NCBI GenBank assembly: GCA_005116945.1
Contig: SWDH01000045.1
Location: 73,073 to 137,072, forward strand
Source of the DNA: Nitrospira sp.
GTDB lineage: Bacteria > Nitrospirota > Nitrospiria > Nitrospirales > Nitrospiraceae
Length of the DNA: 64,000 nt
Direction: 5' to 3'
Every line of letters begins with the position of its first letter. Position 1 is the first letter of the stretch. Position numbers and translations under genes: made by a program. Shown piece after piece: positions 26,932 to 35,514 of this stretch. A model generated the notes under the pieces. That model was given only the letters and a program-made list of their open reading frames with translations, was not told the DNA's origin and ran no database searches.

Positions 26932-27492
26932 ATGATGAGAAAGCTGAGAGGCATATTGTGCCTGGCTGTTATAGGAATAGTCTTGACGGGCTGTACGGAA
27001 ATAGTTTTCACGGGTGGTACGGAGGGACTGGACCAGAAAATAACGATTACGTCAGATCCTCCCGGCGCACAGGTGTTCCTCATGGGTTCCACGCCTCTTG
27101 GCGAAACCCCACTTCTGGATGTGCAAATTGAACGAACGCCGAATACATTCCTGATTCTCAAGAAGGAGGGATATGTAGACCACAATCTCCTCCTGAAACG
27201 TCACTATCACGTCGTGCTGAATCCGAGGACGCCTTCCCGTGAACAACGAGAGCAGGTTGCACGAATGAAGATAGTAAGAAATCTCACGCTAATAGGTTAC
27301 TCAGAGGTTCAACAAAACTTGGCCGTTGGGCAGGGAGAATATCTTGCGAGTCTATTGGTCACGCTGAGGGTGCCGGAATCTGAGCAAGGCAACGCGATAC
27401 GTCAGTTACAGGAGATTATCGCGGATTCAGCGGACCCGTTAGATTTTTCAGATAAGGTTCTCGATCGTTTTCATGTGTCACGTTTCTGGTAA
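26932..27492 (+). CDS. PEGA-domain lipoprotein with DUF3015-like tail (copy 2)
   Basis: A 186-residue paralogue of the gene at 25830. It has the lipobox LTGC, the same PEGA core (TITSDPPGAQVFLMGSTPLG) and the same tail (SEVQQNLAVGQGEYLASLL, then EQGNAIRQLQEII and DKVLDRFHVSRFW), but lacks the about 33-residue hydrophobic insert of copy 1. The two are a tandem duplication, still highly alike in both protein and DNA. AGAAGGAATAAGAAAC precedes ATG 26932. Together with the DUF3015 gene downstream they form a run of three genes sharing the QGEYLASL-type segment. Confidence 0.8.
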   Translation: MMRKLRGILCLAVIGIVLTGCTEIVFTGGTEGLDQKITITSDPPGAQVFLMGSTPLGETPLLDVQIERTPNTFLILKKEGYVDHNLLLKRHYHVVLNPRTPSREQREQVARMKIVRNLTLIGYSEVQQNLAVGQGEYLASLLVTLRVPESEQGNAIRQLQEIIADSADPLDFSDKVLDRFHVSRFW

Positions 27493-27677
27493 AACTGGCT
27501 GGACTTGATCCCTTGAAATGTTGACGTGGGAAAATTTATTGCAGGGCAGCCCTTTCGTAAAAACATAGAGAAGCGGCAAGTATTTTTTCTCACCGGAGCA
27601 TTCTTTTTCGGCTATAATGCGACCGTTGTTTCTTGTGAGCAACAGAGAGTTATCCACTCACACAAGGAGGAAAATTT

Positions 27678-28187
27678 ATGTCGAAGAAAGTGATCATGCT
27701 ATCGGTCGCGGTGCTGTTTGGTATGCAAGCTGGCCTGGCCATGGCGGCCAATCCAGACACTGGCCCTGGCTGCGGGCTGGGCAAGCTCGCGTGGGCTGAT
27801 TATGCGCATCAAAAAAACATCGCGCCGCAGGTGATGATGGCAACCACGAATGGTTCATTCGGCAGCGGGACGTTTGGGATCAGCAGTGGAACATCAGGCT
27901 GCACGAACGACGGAAAGGTGATGGCCGAGCACAAAACGACGTTGTTCGCCGAGCTCAATTTTGAAAATCTGTCTCAGGAGATGGCGCAGGGCCAGGGTGA
28001 GCATCTCGCATCGCTTGCTACTTTGATGGGCGTGCCAGCCGAGCAACAAACCGCGTTCTTTGCCATGACTCAGGAGCGGTACACCTCCTTGGTCAAGACG
28101 GGGGAAGCGTCACCGGTCGCGATGGTCAAAGCAATTAATGACGCAATTGCCTCGCACCCAGTCCTTGCCAAAGTTTCCAGTCGTTAA
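27678..28187 (+). CDS. DUF3015 family exported protein
   Basis: A 169-residue DUF3015 protein: a signal peptide ending AMAANPDTG, then GPGCGLGKLAWAD, SGTSGCTNDGKVM with a second conserved Cys, and the C-terminal helix segment LSQEMAQGQGEHLASLATLMGV. The family is periplasmic and uncharacterised; the two Cys probably form a disulfide. AAGGAGG precedes ATG 27678 at good spacing. A long perfect hairpin (28194-28229) follows seven bases after the stop and overlaps the start codon of the next gene. Confidence 0.92.
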   Translation: MSKKVIMLSVAVLFGMQAGLAMAANPDTGPGCGLGKLAWADYAHQKNIAPQVMMATTNGSFGSGTFGISSGTSGCTNDGKVMAEHKTTLFAELNFENLSQEMAQGQGEHLASLATLMGVPAEQQTAFFAMTQERYTSLVKTGEASPVAMVKAINDAIASHPVLAKVSSR

Positions 28188-28193
28188 CAATCA

Positions 28194-28229
28194 ACACGGG
28201 GCTTCGATGTCAACGTCGAAGCCCCGTGT
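28194..28229 (+). terminator. 14-bp perfect hairpin, terminator over a start codon
   Basis: ACACGGGGCTTCGA (28194-28207) pairs exactly with TCGAAGCCCCGTGT (28216-28229) around an 8-base loop, followed by CTTTCT. It has the look of an intrinsic terminator for DUF3015, but the ATG of the DUF4105 frame lies at the stem-loop junction (28207-28209). Confidence 0.7.
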
Positions 28230-30153
28230 CTTTCTGGCCCGCCCCTTGTACATCGCGCTACTGCTTTTCACTCTGATTCTCTTTCCATCCTCGCCGGTTG
28301 GTGCAGGTGAGCCATCCGAGAATGCCTACCTTGCCGAACTGATCGACAAGAGTCTGCAGGCAAAGCTTGCCGGCGAACGAGAGTGGCATCTTCTGCTCCA
28401 TTACCGAAAGAATCTTCTTGGGGGTTACACCAGTGAGCAGGACGACCCAGGGTTTTTCATGTCGCCTAATGGGAAAATCGACCCACAGGCGGAGCTCGAC
28501 GCAACGCTGAAGCAATTCTTCTCCGAGGAACTCGTCGGGCGCTCGAATCAGCCGTCTCAATGCGCCTTTATCGCCCGGTATCACTGGTTGCGGGAACGGT
28601 TGCAATTCGACGATTCCCGTTTGCCGAAGATGGCATGCGAACGGTTTGACCGCTGGTTCAATGATTTCGAGGCCCACTCGATCACGCTTATTTTCCCTTC
28701 TGCCTTCTTGAATAATCCAGCATCCATGTTCGGTCATACGTTTCTTCGGATTGATCAGAAGGGTCAAACCGAACAGACCAGAATTCTGGCGAATACGGTC
28801 AACTATGCGGCGTACGTCCCTCCTGATGCCGGACTCGCCTATCCGATCCGTGGCATTTTCGGTGGGTACAGCGGATACTTCTCGACCTATCCCTATTACT
28901 TGAAGGTACAGGAGTATCGAGATATCGAGAATCGAGATATCTGGGAATATCGACTCAATTTCACGGAACCGCAAGTGAAGCGGTTGCTGATGCACTCGTG
29001 GGAAATGGGGAATGCCTCCTTTGATTATTTCTTCTTCAAGGAGAACTGCTCCTACCATCTCCTGGCGCTTCTCGAATATGCCGATCCCACCCTCCATCTC
29101 ACCGACGAGTTTCTGTTGTGGACCGTTCCTGCCGATACAGTCCGGCTCATTGCATCGAAACCGGGACTGGTGACCGGGATTGCCTATCGGCCCTCACGGA
29201 GCAATGTGATCCGGCGGAAGCGCGAATCGTTGCCAGTGGGTGAACGGGAATTAGCACATCGGATCACGCAAGATCTCGGCGAACTCACCTCGCCGGCCTT
29301 TGCCCAATTGGTTCCGACGAAGCAGGCATTCCTGCTTGATCTGGCTTCAGATTATCTCCGATATCGTTCCGAGACGACCGATTCTCCACAGCCTGAATGG
29401 AAAGAGCGTAACCGGGCAATCCTGACAACTCGGAGCCAACTCAAGATTCCATCTGAAGAGTTCAAGGTGACGCCCTTTGCAAAACAACCGGAGTTAGGGC
29501 ACAAGACGTCCCGAGCCTCGGTAGGTGCCGGTTGGCGGAACAACGACACGTTTGAAGAGGTCACCGTGCGGGCCGGCTATCACGATCTGCTCGATCCAGA
29601 AGTCGGGTATACGCCGAATGCGCAGATTGAGATTGCGTCAGTGAGCCTGCGTCACTACAACCGCGTCGATCAGACGAGAATTGAACGGGCGACATTTGCC
29701 AACATCATGTCCCTCTCACCGATCGACTCGGTCTTTCACGCACCCTCATGGAAGTTCAACCTGGGCATGCAAACCATCACACACAACGACTGTCGACTCT
29801 GCAGCAACGGGGTCATGAATGGCGGCATCGGGGGAGCCATCGAGTCTCGAATGCTGAAGCGAGAAGTCCTGTTCGCGTTTGCAGAGGCCGAGGCGAATTA
29901 CAGTCGTGCGTATGAAGAGCGGCATCGCATCGGTGGTGGTGGAACGATAGGGGTATTGGCCGACATCACCGATCAATGGAAACTGATGGCCACCGGCACC
30001 TATTTGAAGTATGGCCTAGGGGAACAGTCTGACGATATTCGGTGGTTTGTCGGGTCGCGCTATACGATGTCACAGAATTGGGCCCTTCGGCTTGAATATA
30101 ACCATCGCGACCGCGACAACGACGTCCTGTTTTCCGCACAGACATTTTTCTAA
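28207..30153 (+). CDS. DUF4105 outer-membrane-associated protein
   Basis: About 648 residues. After a signal peptide (YIALLLFTLILFPSSPVGAGE) comes an N-terminal helical part and a DUF4105 domain with its signatures SAFLNNPASMFGHTFLRID and FKENCSYHLLALLEYADP (conserved His and Cys, the latter suggesting a papain/NlpC-like thiol hydrolase fold). The last 200 residues are beta-strand rich and end in Phe (FSAQTFF), as in outer-membrane barrels. The frame is open from 28138, but residues before 28207 would overlap DUF3015; ATG 28207 lies within a perfect hairpin, and a TTG further in (about 28246) is an alternative. The enzymatic activity is unproven. Confidence 0.85.
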   Translation: MSTSKPRVFLARPLYIALLLFTLILFPSSPVGAGEPSENAYLAELIDKSLQAKLAGEREWHLLLHYRKNLLGGYTSEQDDPGFFMSPNGKIDPQAELDATLKQFFSEELVGRSNQPSQCAFIARYHWLRERLQFDDSRLPKMACERFDRWFNDFEAHSITLIFPSAFLNNPASMFGHTFLRIDQKGQTEQTRILANTVNYAAYVPPDAGLAYPIRGIFGGYSGYFSTYPYYLKVQEYRDIENRDIWEYRLNFTEPQVKRLLMHSWEMGNASFDYFFFKENCSYHLLALLEYADPTLHLTDEFLLWTVPADTVRLIASKPGLVTGIAYRPSRSNVIRRKRESLPVGERELAHRITQDLGELTSPAFAQLVPTKQAFLLDLASDYLRYRSETTDSPQPEWKERNRAILTTRSQLKIPSEEFKVTPFAKQPELGHKTSRASVGAGWRNNDTFEEVTVRAGYHDLLDPEVGYTPNAQIEIASVSLRHYNRVDQTRIERATFANIMSLSPIDSVFHAPSWKFNLGMQTITHNDCRLCSNGVMNGGIGGAIESRMLKREVLFAFAEAEANYSRAYEERHRIGGGGTIGVLADITDQWKLMATGTYLKYGLGEQSDDIRWFVGSRYTMSQNWALRLEYNHRDRDNDVLFSAQTFF

Positions 30154-30323
30154 TTCCACCACTCTCATCACCTGTCGAACGGGTAAGTGTTCCGACGCTT
30201 CTCCGCATCCTTCCACTTCTCAATTGACAGATTCTTTGCTCCCTTCTATACTCCGCGCGACAGCTCCGATGGAGGGATCCTTCGGGGAGAACGACTTCAC
30301 TCATCCCAAAACCAGGAGGACTC

Positions 30324-30650
30324 ATGAAGCAGATTAAAGTCGCTTTGACACTCGCAGGATTGACAGCGGCAGCGCTTAGCCTGACGGCTTGCCAGATCGT
30401 CGCCTCGCCGATGGCGGGCACGATTTTCAACGAGACGAAGTACGGGAACATGGCGACGGATGAAGCCACGGCGACCAAAGAGGGGAAGGCCTGCGGCACA
30501 TCGATTTTGGGATGGGTTGCTCAGGGTGATGCGAGTATCGTTGCTGCCAAGGCCAATGCTGGAATCACGAAAGTCACGTCAGTGGACCATTCCGCCAAGA
30601 ATCTCTTGGGGATCTTCGGCGAATGGTGCACGATCGTCAAGGGCAACTAA
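30324..30650 (+). CDS. TRL-like family lipoprotein
   Basis: A 108-residue lipoprotein: signal peptide with lipobox LTAC, then the TRL-like pattern ATATKEGKACGTSILGWVAQGDASI, AAKANAGITKVTSVDHSAKNLLGIFGEWCTIV. The family is named after a tRNA-associated locus in Leptospira and has no known biochemical function. CCAGGAGG precedes ATG 30324 by six bases. A strong intrinsic terminator follows at 30669, so it is a single-gene transcript or the end of the envelope cluster. Confidence 0.87.
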   Translation: MKQIKVALTLAGLTAAALSLTACQIVASPMAGTIFNETKYGNMATDEATATKEGKACGTSILGWVAQGDASIVAAKANAGITKVTSVDHSAKNLLGIFGEWCTIVKGN

Positions 30651-30668
30651 TTCTCGAACGTCTATATT

Positions 30669-30712
30669 GAAGGGGCCTTTGGGGTAGAAGCCCCAGAGGC
30701 CCTTTTATTTTG
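30669..30712 (+). terminator. Intrinsic terminator after the TRL-like gene
   Basis: AAGGGGCCTTTGGGG pairs with CCCCAGAGGCCCTT around TAGAAG and runs into TTTTATTTTGG. Located about 18 bp after the TRL-like stop. Confidence 0.9.
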
Positions 30713-30752
30713 GTCGGCGCTGCTGGCCAATGGGGTGTAGGGTAGACTCACG

Positions 30753-31406
30753 ATGTGGCCATTCCCATTGGCGCTCCCGGTTTTCTTCTCATTCTCACTT
30801 GCCCTCATGATGGTCTTGCTGCAACCCGGCTGTGTCGCAGCCGCTGAGACCGCCGACGTCGACGTTGGCCTGTACGCACTGGGTGCCTTTCCATCAGATC
30901 GAGGCCTCTTTGCCCAGGGGAGCAACCCTTCGGACACCAGGATTACGAATGGAGCTGGAGCCGGCATCAAGGCTTCGGTATTTCCTCACGGTTTAGGAAA
31001 CATCGTCGGGATTGGGCTAGAGTCCTCCGGTCATGGAAGTGAGATCTCATTTTCTTCGCCGGTACAGGCAAGTTCCTTAGTCAGTACAAACCTCTGGGTC
31101 TTCAGTTCAATGGTGAACCTGACTTTTCGCTATCCAGGGCAGACGTTTATTCCTTACATCGGTGTCGGAGGTGGTTATTCGAGTGGAGTGCTCAGCCATG
31201 CCGACATTCCCGGTCGGTCGGACGAGGATTTTGAAGGTTCATGGGCGTTCGGTCATCAGTTCTTTGGTGGGGTGCAGGGTAATCTGACCGAAAAGGTATT
31301 TCTATTCAGCGAATACAAGTATTTCTCAGCCAACTATCACTGGAAGCAGCTCGCACTGGATTTTCGCTCCCAGTCTGTCTTGTTTGGCATCGGGCTGCGC
31401 TTCTAG
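30753..31406 (+). CDS. Outer-membrane beta-barrel protein
   Basis: A 217-residue protein with a signal peptide (ALMMVLLQPGCVAAAE) and alternating-hydrophobicity strands typical of an eight-stranded OmpA/OmpX-type barrel: VDVGLYALGAF, IVGIGLESSG, NLTFRYPGQTFIPYIGVGGGYSS, VFLFSEYKYFSANY. It ends in the outer-membrane signature Phe (VLFGIGLRF). Acyloxyacyl-hydrolase-like barrels are similar but the catalytic Ser/His pair is not visible. The TAG stop is fused to a family A element. Confidence 0.82.
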   Translation: MWPFPLALPVFFSFSLALMMVLLQPGCVAAAETADVDVGLYALGAFPSDRGLFAQGSNPSDTRITNGAGAGIKASVFPHGLGNIVGIGLESSGHGSEISFSSPVQASSLVSTNLWVFSSMVNLTFRYPGQTFIPYIGVGGGYSSGVLSHADIPGRSDEDFEGSWAFGHQFFGGVQGNLTEKVFLFSEYKYFSANYHWKQLALDFRSQSVLFGIGLRF

Positions 31407-31532
31407 CAGGGTGCTGAAAAAGGCCGCCAGCGTCGTTCTCGCATCGCTCAGACCCTCAACGTACCCCAGAGGGTACGCCTCCGGGTCTTCACTCGCTGCG
31501 GCCTTGCTGGACAACCTTTTTGAGCACCCTGC
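31407..31532 (-). repeat. Family A palindromic element, copy 9
   Basis: Starts immediately after the barrel gene TAG stop (TTCTAG then CAGGGTGCTGAAAAAGGCC), has the CGTACCCCAGAGGGTACG turn and the CACTCGCTGCGGCCTTGCTGG arm, and ends TTTTTGAGCACCCTGC. Confidence 0.92.
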
Positions 31533-31637
31533 TGGATCCACTCCTGTTTTCTCAGTGGTGCAGACCAGTGAAACTCAGACATGCTCAGAATATTTTTTCG
31601 AATCCTGCTAAGTCGTCGTTCTGTGAAGTAGGGCACG

Positions 31638-32399
31638 ATGGGCATCCTTGACCAATTCTTCATCTACCATCCAGAGCCGTGGAAGGATCAGGACTGGAAC
31701 GCCCGCAGTGGCTTGCCGCTGGAAGATGTCTGGTTCACCGCAGCCGATGGGGCGAAGTTGTTTGGCTGGTATGTAGAGGCGCAGGCAGATCGTCCGGTCA
31801 TACTCTGGTGCCACGGCAACGCCGGGAACATCATCAACCGTCTCGAGAATCTGAGACTTCTCTATCAGTTGGGATTGTCGGTGTTCCTGTTCGACTATCG
31901 CGGCTATGGTCGGAGCCAGGGGAAGCCGTCTGAAGAGGGGCTCTATCAGGATGCGCTCGGAGCCCACGACTATCTCACGCGAACCAGAATGGTTCGTTCC
32001 GAGCGCATCATCATTTTCGGGCGTTCGCTCGGCGCGGCTGTCGCGGGGGAACTTGCTGTGCAGAAGCCTGCCGCGGGGCTGATTCTCGAATCAGCGTTCC
32101 CGTCGATCGAAGCGGTGGCGAAGTTCCATTATGGTGGGCTGCCGGTTCATTGGCTGCTCAAAGCTGACTTCACCTTAATCGATCGCCTTCCGCAGCTCTC
32201 GCTCCCGAAGCTGATTATTCACGGCGACAAAGACGACATCATCCCAATTGAGTTGGGCCGACAGGTCTTTGAAGCGGCCAAGCTACCCAAATCCTTTTAT
32301 GTCATTGAAGGCGCCGATCACAACAATACCTATCAGGTCGGAGGTGCGGCTTATTTCCGTCGATTTGCCGAATTTGCTCAAGTCGCCATCCGATCCTAG
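31638..32399 (+). CDS. Alpha/beta hydrolase, BEM46/YfhR-like
   Basis: A 253-residue serine hydrolase fold protein. The nucleophile elbow is GRSLGAA with Ser130; the oxyanion region is LWCHGNAGN (about 54-62), the acid is in IIHGDKDDIIP, and the His in GADHNNTY. The N-terminus FIYHPEPWKDQDW and the insert FLFDYRGYGRSQG match the YfhR/BEM46 group, esterase-like membrane-associated proteins of unknown substrate. ATG 31638 with TAGGGCACG upstream. Followed by mlaA 187 bp downstream on the same strand. Confidence 0.9.
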   Translation: MGILDQFFIYHPEPWKDQDWNARSGLPLEDVWFTAADGAKLFGWYVEAQADRPVILWCHGNAGNIINRLENLRLLYQLGLSVFLFDYRGYGRSQGKPSEEGLYQDALGAHDYLTRTRMVRSERIIIFGRSLGAAVAGELAVQKPAAGLILESAFPSIEAVAKFHYGGLPVHWLLKADFTLIDRLPQLSLPKLIIHGDKDDIIPIELGRQVFEAAKLPKSFYVIEGADHNNTYQVGGAAYFRRFAEFAQVAIRS

Positions 32400-32585
32400 C
32401 TTATACTCAGCGCGCGCGACACAGATAGGGAAAGGGTTTTCCTATCCTGCAATCCGTGTCTGGACGCGCCGCGATATTGTGCGAAAGAATAGATTGGCGA
32501 TTGCCGAGACATTTGGTACAGTGCGCGACGGTTAGGCGTTTCGGGTCGGCGGTCGCGAGCGATTTTGGTGAAGGAGGCCGGGGTG

Positions 32586-33455
32586 ATGATGCCATTTCGT
32601 GTACTGGCGTTTTGCTTGCTGTGCTTCACGATGTTCCTTGCTATTGGCTGTGCAGGGAAATCCGGCACAGTGAAGCCGGAGGGGGCGAGCGACTCGATGC
32701 CAGCGGTGGGTCAGGCCCAGGCCCCCTCGTTGCGAGCAGAGACTTCGGCGAACGAGCCCCTTGATCCTTTTGCTAGCGCCGATGAAGATGCCGGCGATGA
32801 ATACGATCCCTGGGAGCCAGTGAACGCCAATATTTTCGCGTTCAACCTCAAGGTCGATCGATATGTGCTCAAGCCCGTGGCAAAGGGATATGATTTCATC
32901 TTGCCCGACGTGGTCCAGGTCGGTATCAGCAATATCTTTTCCAATCTCCGGGTTGCCCCCCGTTTTTTAAACAATGTCTTTCAGGGGAAGGTCAAAGGGG
33001 CAGGCATCGAAGTGGGACGGTTTCTGATTAATAGCACGGTAGGATTGGCCGGCTTCTTCGATCTTGCGACAAAAATCGATCTGGTGACGCCGGAAGAGGA
33101 TTTTGGGCAGACGTTGGGGTTCTACGGGGTCAAGCCAGGCCCCTATCTTATCCTGCCGCTGCTACAGCCCTTTACCGTTCGGGATTTTGTGGGATATGTC
33201 GGCGACGTGTTTCTCAATCCGATCAACTGGTTGGTCTTACCGATCATTGAAGTCGAGGGTGTACCCTCCGTGATCGACCACGAGGATCGTACGACGACGA
33301 GCGTCATCCAGTTTGGGGCACGCGTGGGAGAAATCGTCAATGATCGGTCACGGAATCTCCAGAAGTTCCAGGGAGTCGAGGAAGCGACGTTGGATCTCTA
33401 TACCGCCGTCCGCAATGCCTATCTGCAGAAGCGCGCCCAGGCAGTTCGCGAGTAG
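32586..33455 (+). CDS. mlaA: MlaA (VacJ) outer-membrane lipoprotein
   Basis: A 289-residue MlaA lipoprotein, the outer-membrane component that removes misplaced phospholipids from the outer leaflet and passes them to MlaC and the MlaFEDB pump. Lipobox LAIGC, then DEYDPWEPVNANIFAFNLKVDRYVLKPVAKGY, NLRVAPRFLNNVFQGKVKGAG and DFGQTLGFYGVKPGPYLILPLL are diagnostic. ATG 32586 is chosen because AAGGAGG lies eight bases upstream; a TTG at 32565 adds seven residues. The other mla genes are not in this window. An Ala/Pro/Glu-rich linker follows the lipid anchor. Confidence 0.95.
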   Translation: MMPFRVLAFCLLCFTMFLAIGCAGKSGTVKPEGASDSMPAVGQAQAPSLRAETSANEPLDPFASADEDAGDEYDPWEPVNANIFAFNLKVDRYVLKPVAKGYDFILPDVVQVGISNIFSNLRVAPRFLNNVFQGKVKGAGIEVGRFLINSTVGLAGFFDLATKIDLVTPEEDFGQTLGFYGVKPGPYLILPLLQPFTVRDFVGYVGDVFLNPINWLVLPIIEVEGVPSVIDHEDRTTTSVIQFGARVGEIVNDRSRNLQKFQGVEEATLDLYTAVRNAYLQKRAQAVRE

Positions 33456-33497
33456 AGACGAAAGCTGTCTGTTTGGTCTGTCTCGTCTATCTGATTT

Positions 33498-33622
33498 GCG
33501 GGATGCTCAAAAATGCCGTCCAGCAAGGCCGTAGCGAGTGAAGGGCCGAGGCGTACCATCCGGGGTACGTTGAGGGTCTGAACGATGCGAGAACGATGCT
33601 GGCGGCTTTTTTCAGCATCCCG
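33498..33622 (+). repeat. Family A palindromic element, copy 10
   Basis: GCGGGATGCTCAAAAATGCC to CTTTTTTCAGCATCCCG with a complete centre. The right end abuts the minus-strand kbl TAG stop, reading TAG then CGGGATGCTGAAAAAAG on the minus strand. Confidence 0.92.
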
Positions 33623-34813
33623 CTATTGGATGATGCCCAGTTCACGACCGACTGTGGCAAAGGCGGCACTGGCCCGTACTAACTGCTCATGCTGGTGGGC
33701 TGCCGACATCTGGACACGAATTCTCGCCTGACCTTCCGGTACAACCGGGTAACTGAATCCCACGACATATACCCCCTCTTCTAACAGCCGCTCCGCCATT
33801 CTGGTGGCGAGTGCGGCGTCCCCCAACATCACCGGGATAATGGGGTGCTCGCCGGGAATGAGCCGGAATCCGAGGGCGGTGAGTTGCGCGCGGAAGAACG
33901 CCGCGTTCTCGCGCAGCCTGGCCCGCAACTGGTCGCCTTGAGCGACGAGGGTGACGGCTCGTCGGGCTGCTGCGGCAATGACCGGGGGCAGTGAATTCGA
34001 AAACAAGTAGGGTCTCGACCGCTGGCGCAACAGCTCAACGATCTCATTTCGTCCGGACGTAAACCCGCCGGTCGCGCCGCCCAAGGTCTTGCCGAGGGTG
34101 CTGGTGATCATCTCGATCCGGTCGGCAACGCCGAAATGGTCTGGCGTGCCGCGTCCGCTGTGCCCGAGCACTCCGGTCGCATGACTATCGTCCACGATTA
34201 CGGCGGCATCGTACCGATCCGCCAACTCGACAATCCGATCGAGTTTCGCCAGATCACCATCCATGGAGAAGACCCCGTCCGTCGCAATGAGGCGAAGGCG
34301 ATAGGGTGTCGCATCGCGCAGCTTGGTTTCCAGGTCCGCCATATCGGTGTGTGCATAGCGGAGTCTGGCGGCCTTGCAGAGCCGGATTCCATCGATCAGG
34401 CTGGCGTGGTTCAGCGCGTCGCTGATGACGGCATCGTGCTCGCCGAGGAGCGCCTCAAAGAGTCCACCGTTGGCGTCGAAGCAGGAACTATAGAGGATCG
34501 TGTCTTCTGTACCTAGAAAGGTGCTGATGGACTGTTCGAGTTGTGTATGGAGATCCTGCGTGCCGCAAATGAATCGGACGGAAGCCATGCCGTAGCCATG
34601 CTCATGCAGCCCTGCAGTGGCGGCCTGTCTGATGTCGGGATGGTTGGCCAGCCCCAAATAGTTGTTGGCGCAGAGATTGAGGACTTCACCTTGGGCTACT
34701 CGGACCTCAGCCCCTTGAGGACCAAGGATCTGCCGCTCGGATTTGTAGAGGCCTGCCGCACGGATGTCAGCGAGCCGCTCTGAAATAGTTTTCTTGAACG
34801 AGTCGTAGGCCAT
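33623..34813 (-). CDS. kbl: Glycine C-acetyltransferase (2-amino-3-ketobutyrate CoA ligase)
   Basis: A 396-residue PLP enzyme that converts 2-amino-3-oxobutyrate and CoA into glycine and acetyl-CoA, the second step of threonine catabolism after Tdh. Family features: [37 protein letters not shown] and the PLP-lysine segment [14 protein letters not shown], ending with [20 protein letters not shown]. Length is normal. ATG 34813 is used; a GTG at 34822 would add three residues. The partner tdh lies directly upstream on the same strand but is deleted, so the pathway is broken unless another Tdh exists. The stop is fused to a family A element. Confidence 0.95.
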   Translation of the reverse strand: MAYDSFKKTISERLADIRAAGLYKSERQILGPQGAEVRVAQGEVLNLCANNYLGLANHPDIRQAATAGLHEHGYGMASVRFICGTQDLHTQLEQSISTFLGTEDTILYSSCFDANGGLFEALLGEHDAVISDALNHASLIDGIRLCKAARLRYAHTDMADLETKLRDATPYRLRLIATDGVFSMDGDLAKLDRIVELADRYDAAVIVDDSHATGVLGHSGRGTPDHFGVADRIEMITSTLGKTLGGATGGFTSGRNEIVELLRQRSRPYLFSNSLPPVIAAAARRAVTLVAQGDQLRARLRENAAFFRAQLTALGFRLIPGEHPIIPVMLGDAALATRMAERLLEEGVYVVGFSYPVVPEGQARIRVQMSAAHQHEQLVRASAAFATVGRELGIIQ

Positions 34814-34823
34814 CTTCTTCACG

Positions 34824-34927
34824 CAGCATACAGCCGTCAGCGATCAGCTGTCAGCTTTGAATGGATGCAGGGGGAAGACATGATGAATGAAATCTGTGCT
34901 GATAGCTGAAGGCTGACCGCTGAAAGC
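34824..34927. repeat. CAGC/GCTG inverted repeat upstream of kbl
   Basis: Arms rich in TCAGC/GCTGA words: CAGCGATCAGCTGTCAGCTTT faces GCTGATAGCTGAAGGCTGACCGCTGAAAGC about 50 bp on. It fills the kbl-tdh gap and does not match families A, B or C. Confidence 0.6.
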
Positions 34928-34930
34928 ATT

Positions 34931-35259
34931 CTACGGAATCAGCACCACTTTTCCACATCGGCCTGAATTGATCAACTCAAATCCCCGTGCAAAGTCTGAG
35001 CCGCGACATAATCGCCTACTTTGGCGAGCGTGACATCCGAGCCGACCTCCATGACCTCGCCGCACATTTCATGGCCAATGATGCGTGGCGGCTGGATACG
35101 GCTGTGCGCCCAGGGATCCCAATTGTAAATATGGGCATCGGTCCCGCAGAGCGAGGTAGCGGTGACGCGGATGATGGTGTCGGTAGGGCCCGGTTTCGGA
35201 TCCGGCCTGTCGGTGGCAATTAATCCTGGTTGAGCCGCTGTCTTGACGAGTGCTCGCAT
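34931..35259 (-). pseudogene. tdh: L-threonine 3-dehydrogenase, internally deleted
   Basis: The start (ATG 35259) reads MRALVKTAAQPGL, then TATSLCGTDAHIYNWDPWA and PPRIIGHEMCGEVMEVGSDV, the N-terminal zinc domain of threonine dehydrogenase with catalytic Cys and GHE motif. After VGDYVAA it breaks: the frame ends in TLHGDLS and stop, while another frame reads FELINSGRCGKVVLIP and stop, the family C-terminus. About 230 residues, including the NAD-binding Rossmann fold, are gone. The position upstream of kbl on the same strand is the classical tdh-kbl pairing. A functional Tdh cannot be made from this copy. Confidence 0.85.
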
Positions 35260-35514
35260 GGATTCATTGTATACCACGGGTTCGACCCTGCCTACTCTTC
35301 CAGGGGAAACTGAGGCTGCAGGCGCTTCGGTCCCACGATAACTTTCCGAGGGTTTGACCTTGAGCAGCCTCTGCACAGTCAGGAGCCCTCAATGGGAAAC
35401 AAGACTGTGTTACCTATAATTTCAAGTGGTTGGATCCGTAAACGCACGGGGTCACTCCTGTCTTCGACCGTAGTGGGTTGCGCTAGGGTTCAGAAGATCG
35501 GTAGGATACGGCCT

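Noticed and set aside
28138-28206. Upstream extension of DUF4105 from 28138
   Set aside because: Would overlap 50 bp of DUF3015 and add hydrophilic residues ahead of the signal peptide.
32411-32556. Additional gene between the hydrolase and mlaA
   Set aside because: Open frames are short, without motifs or ribosome binding sites; the interval is probably the mlaA leader.
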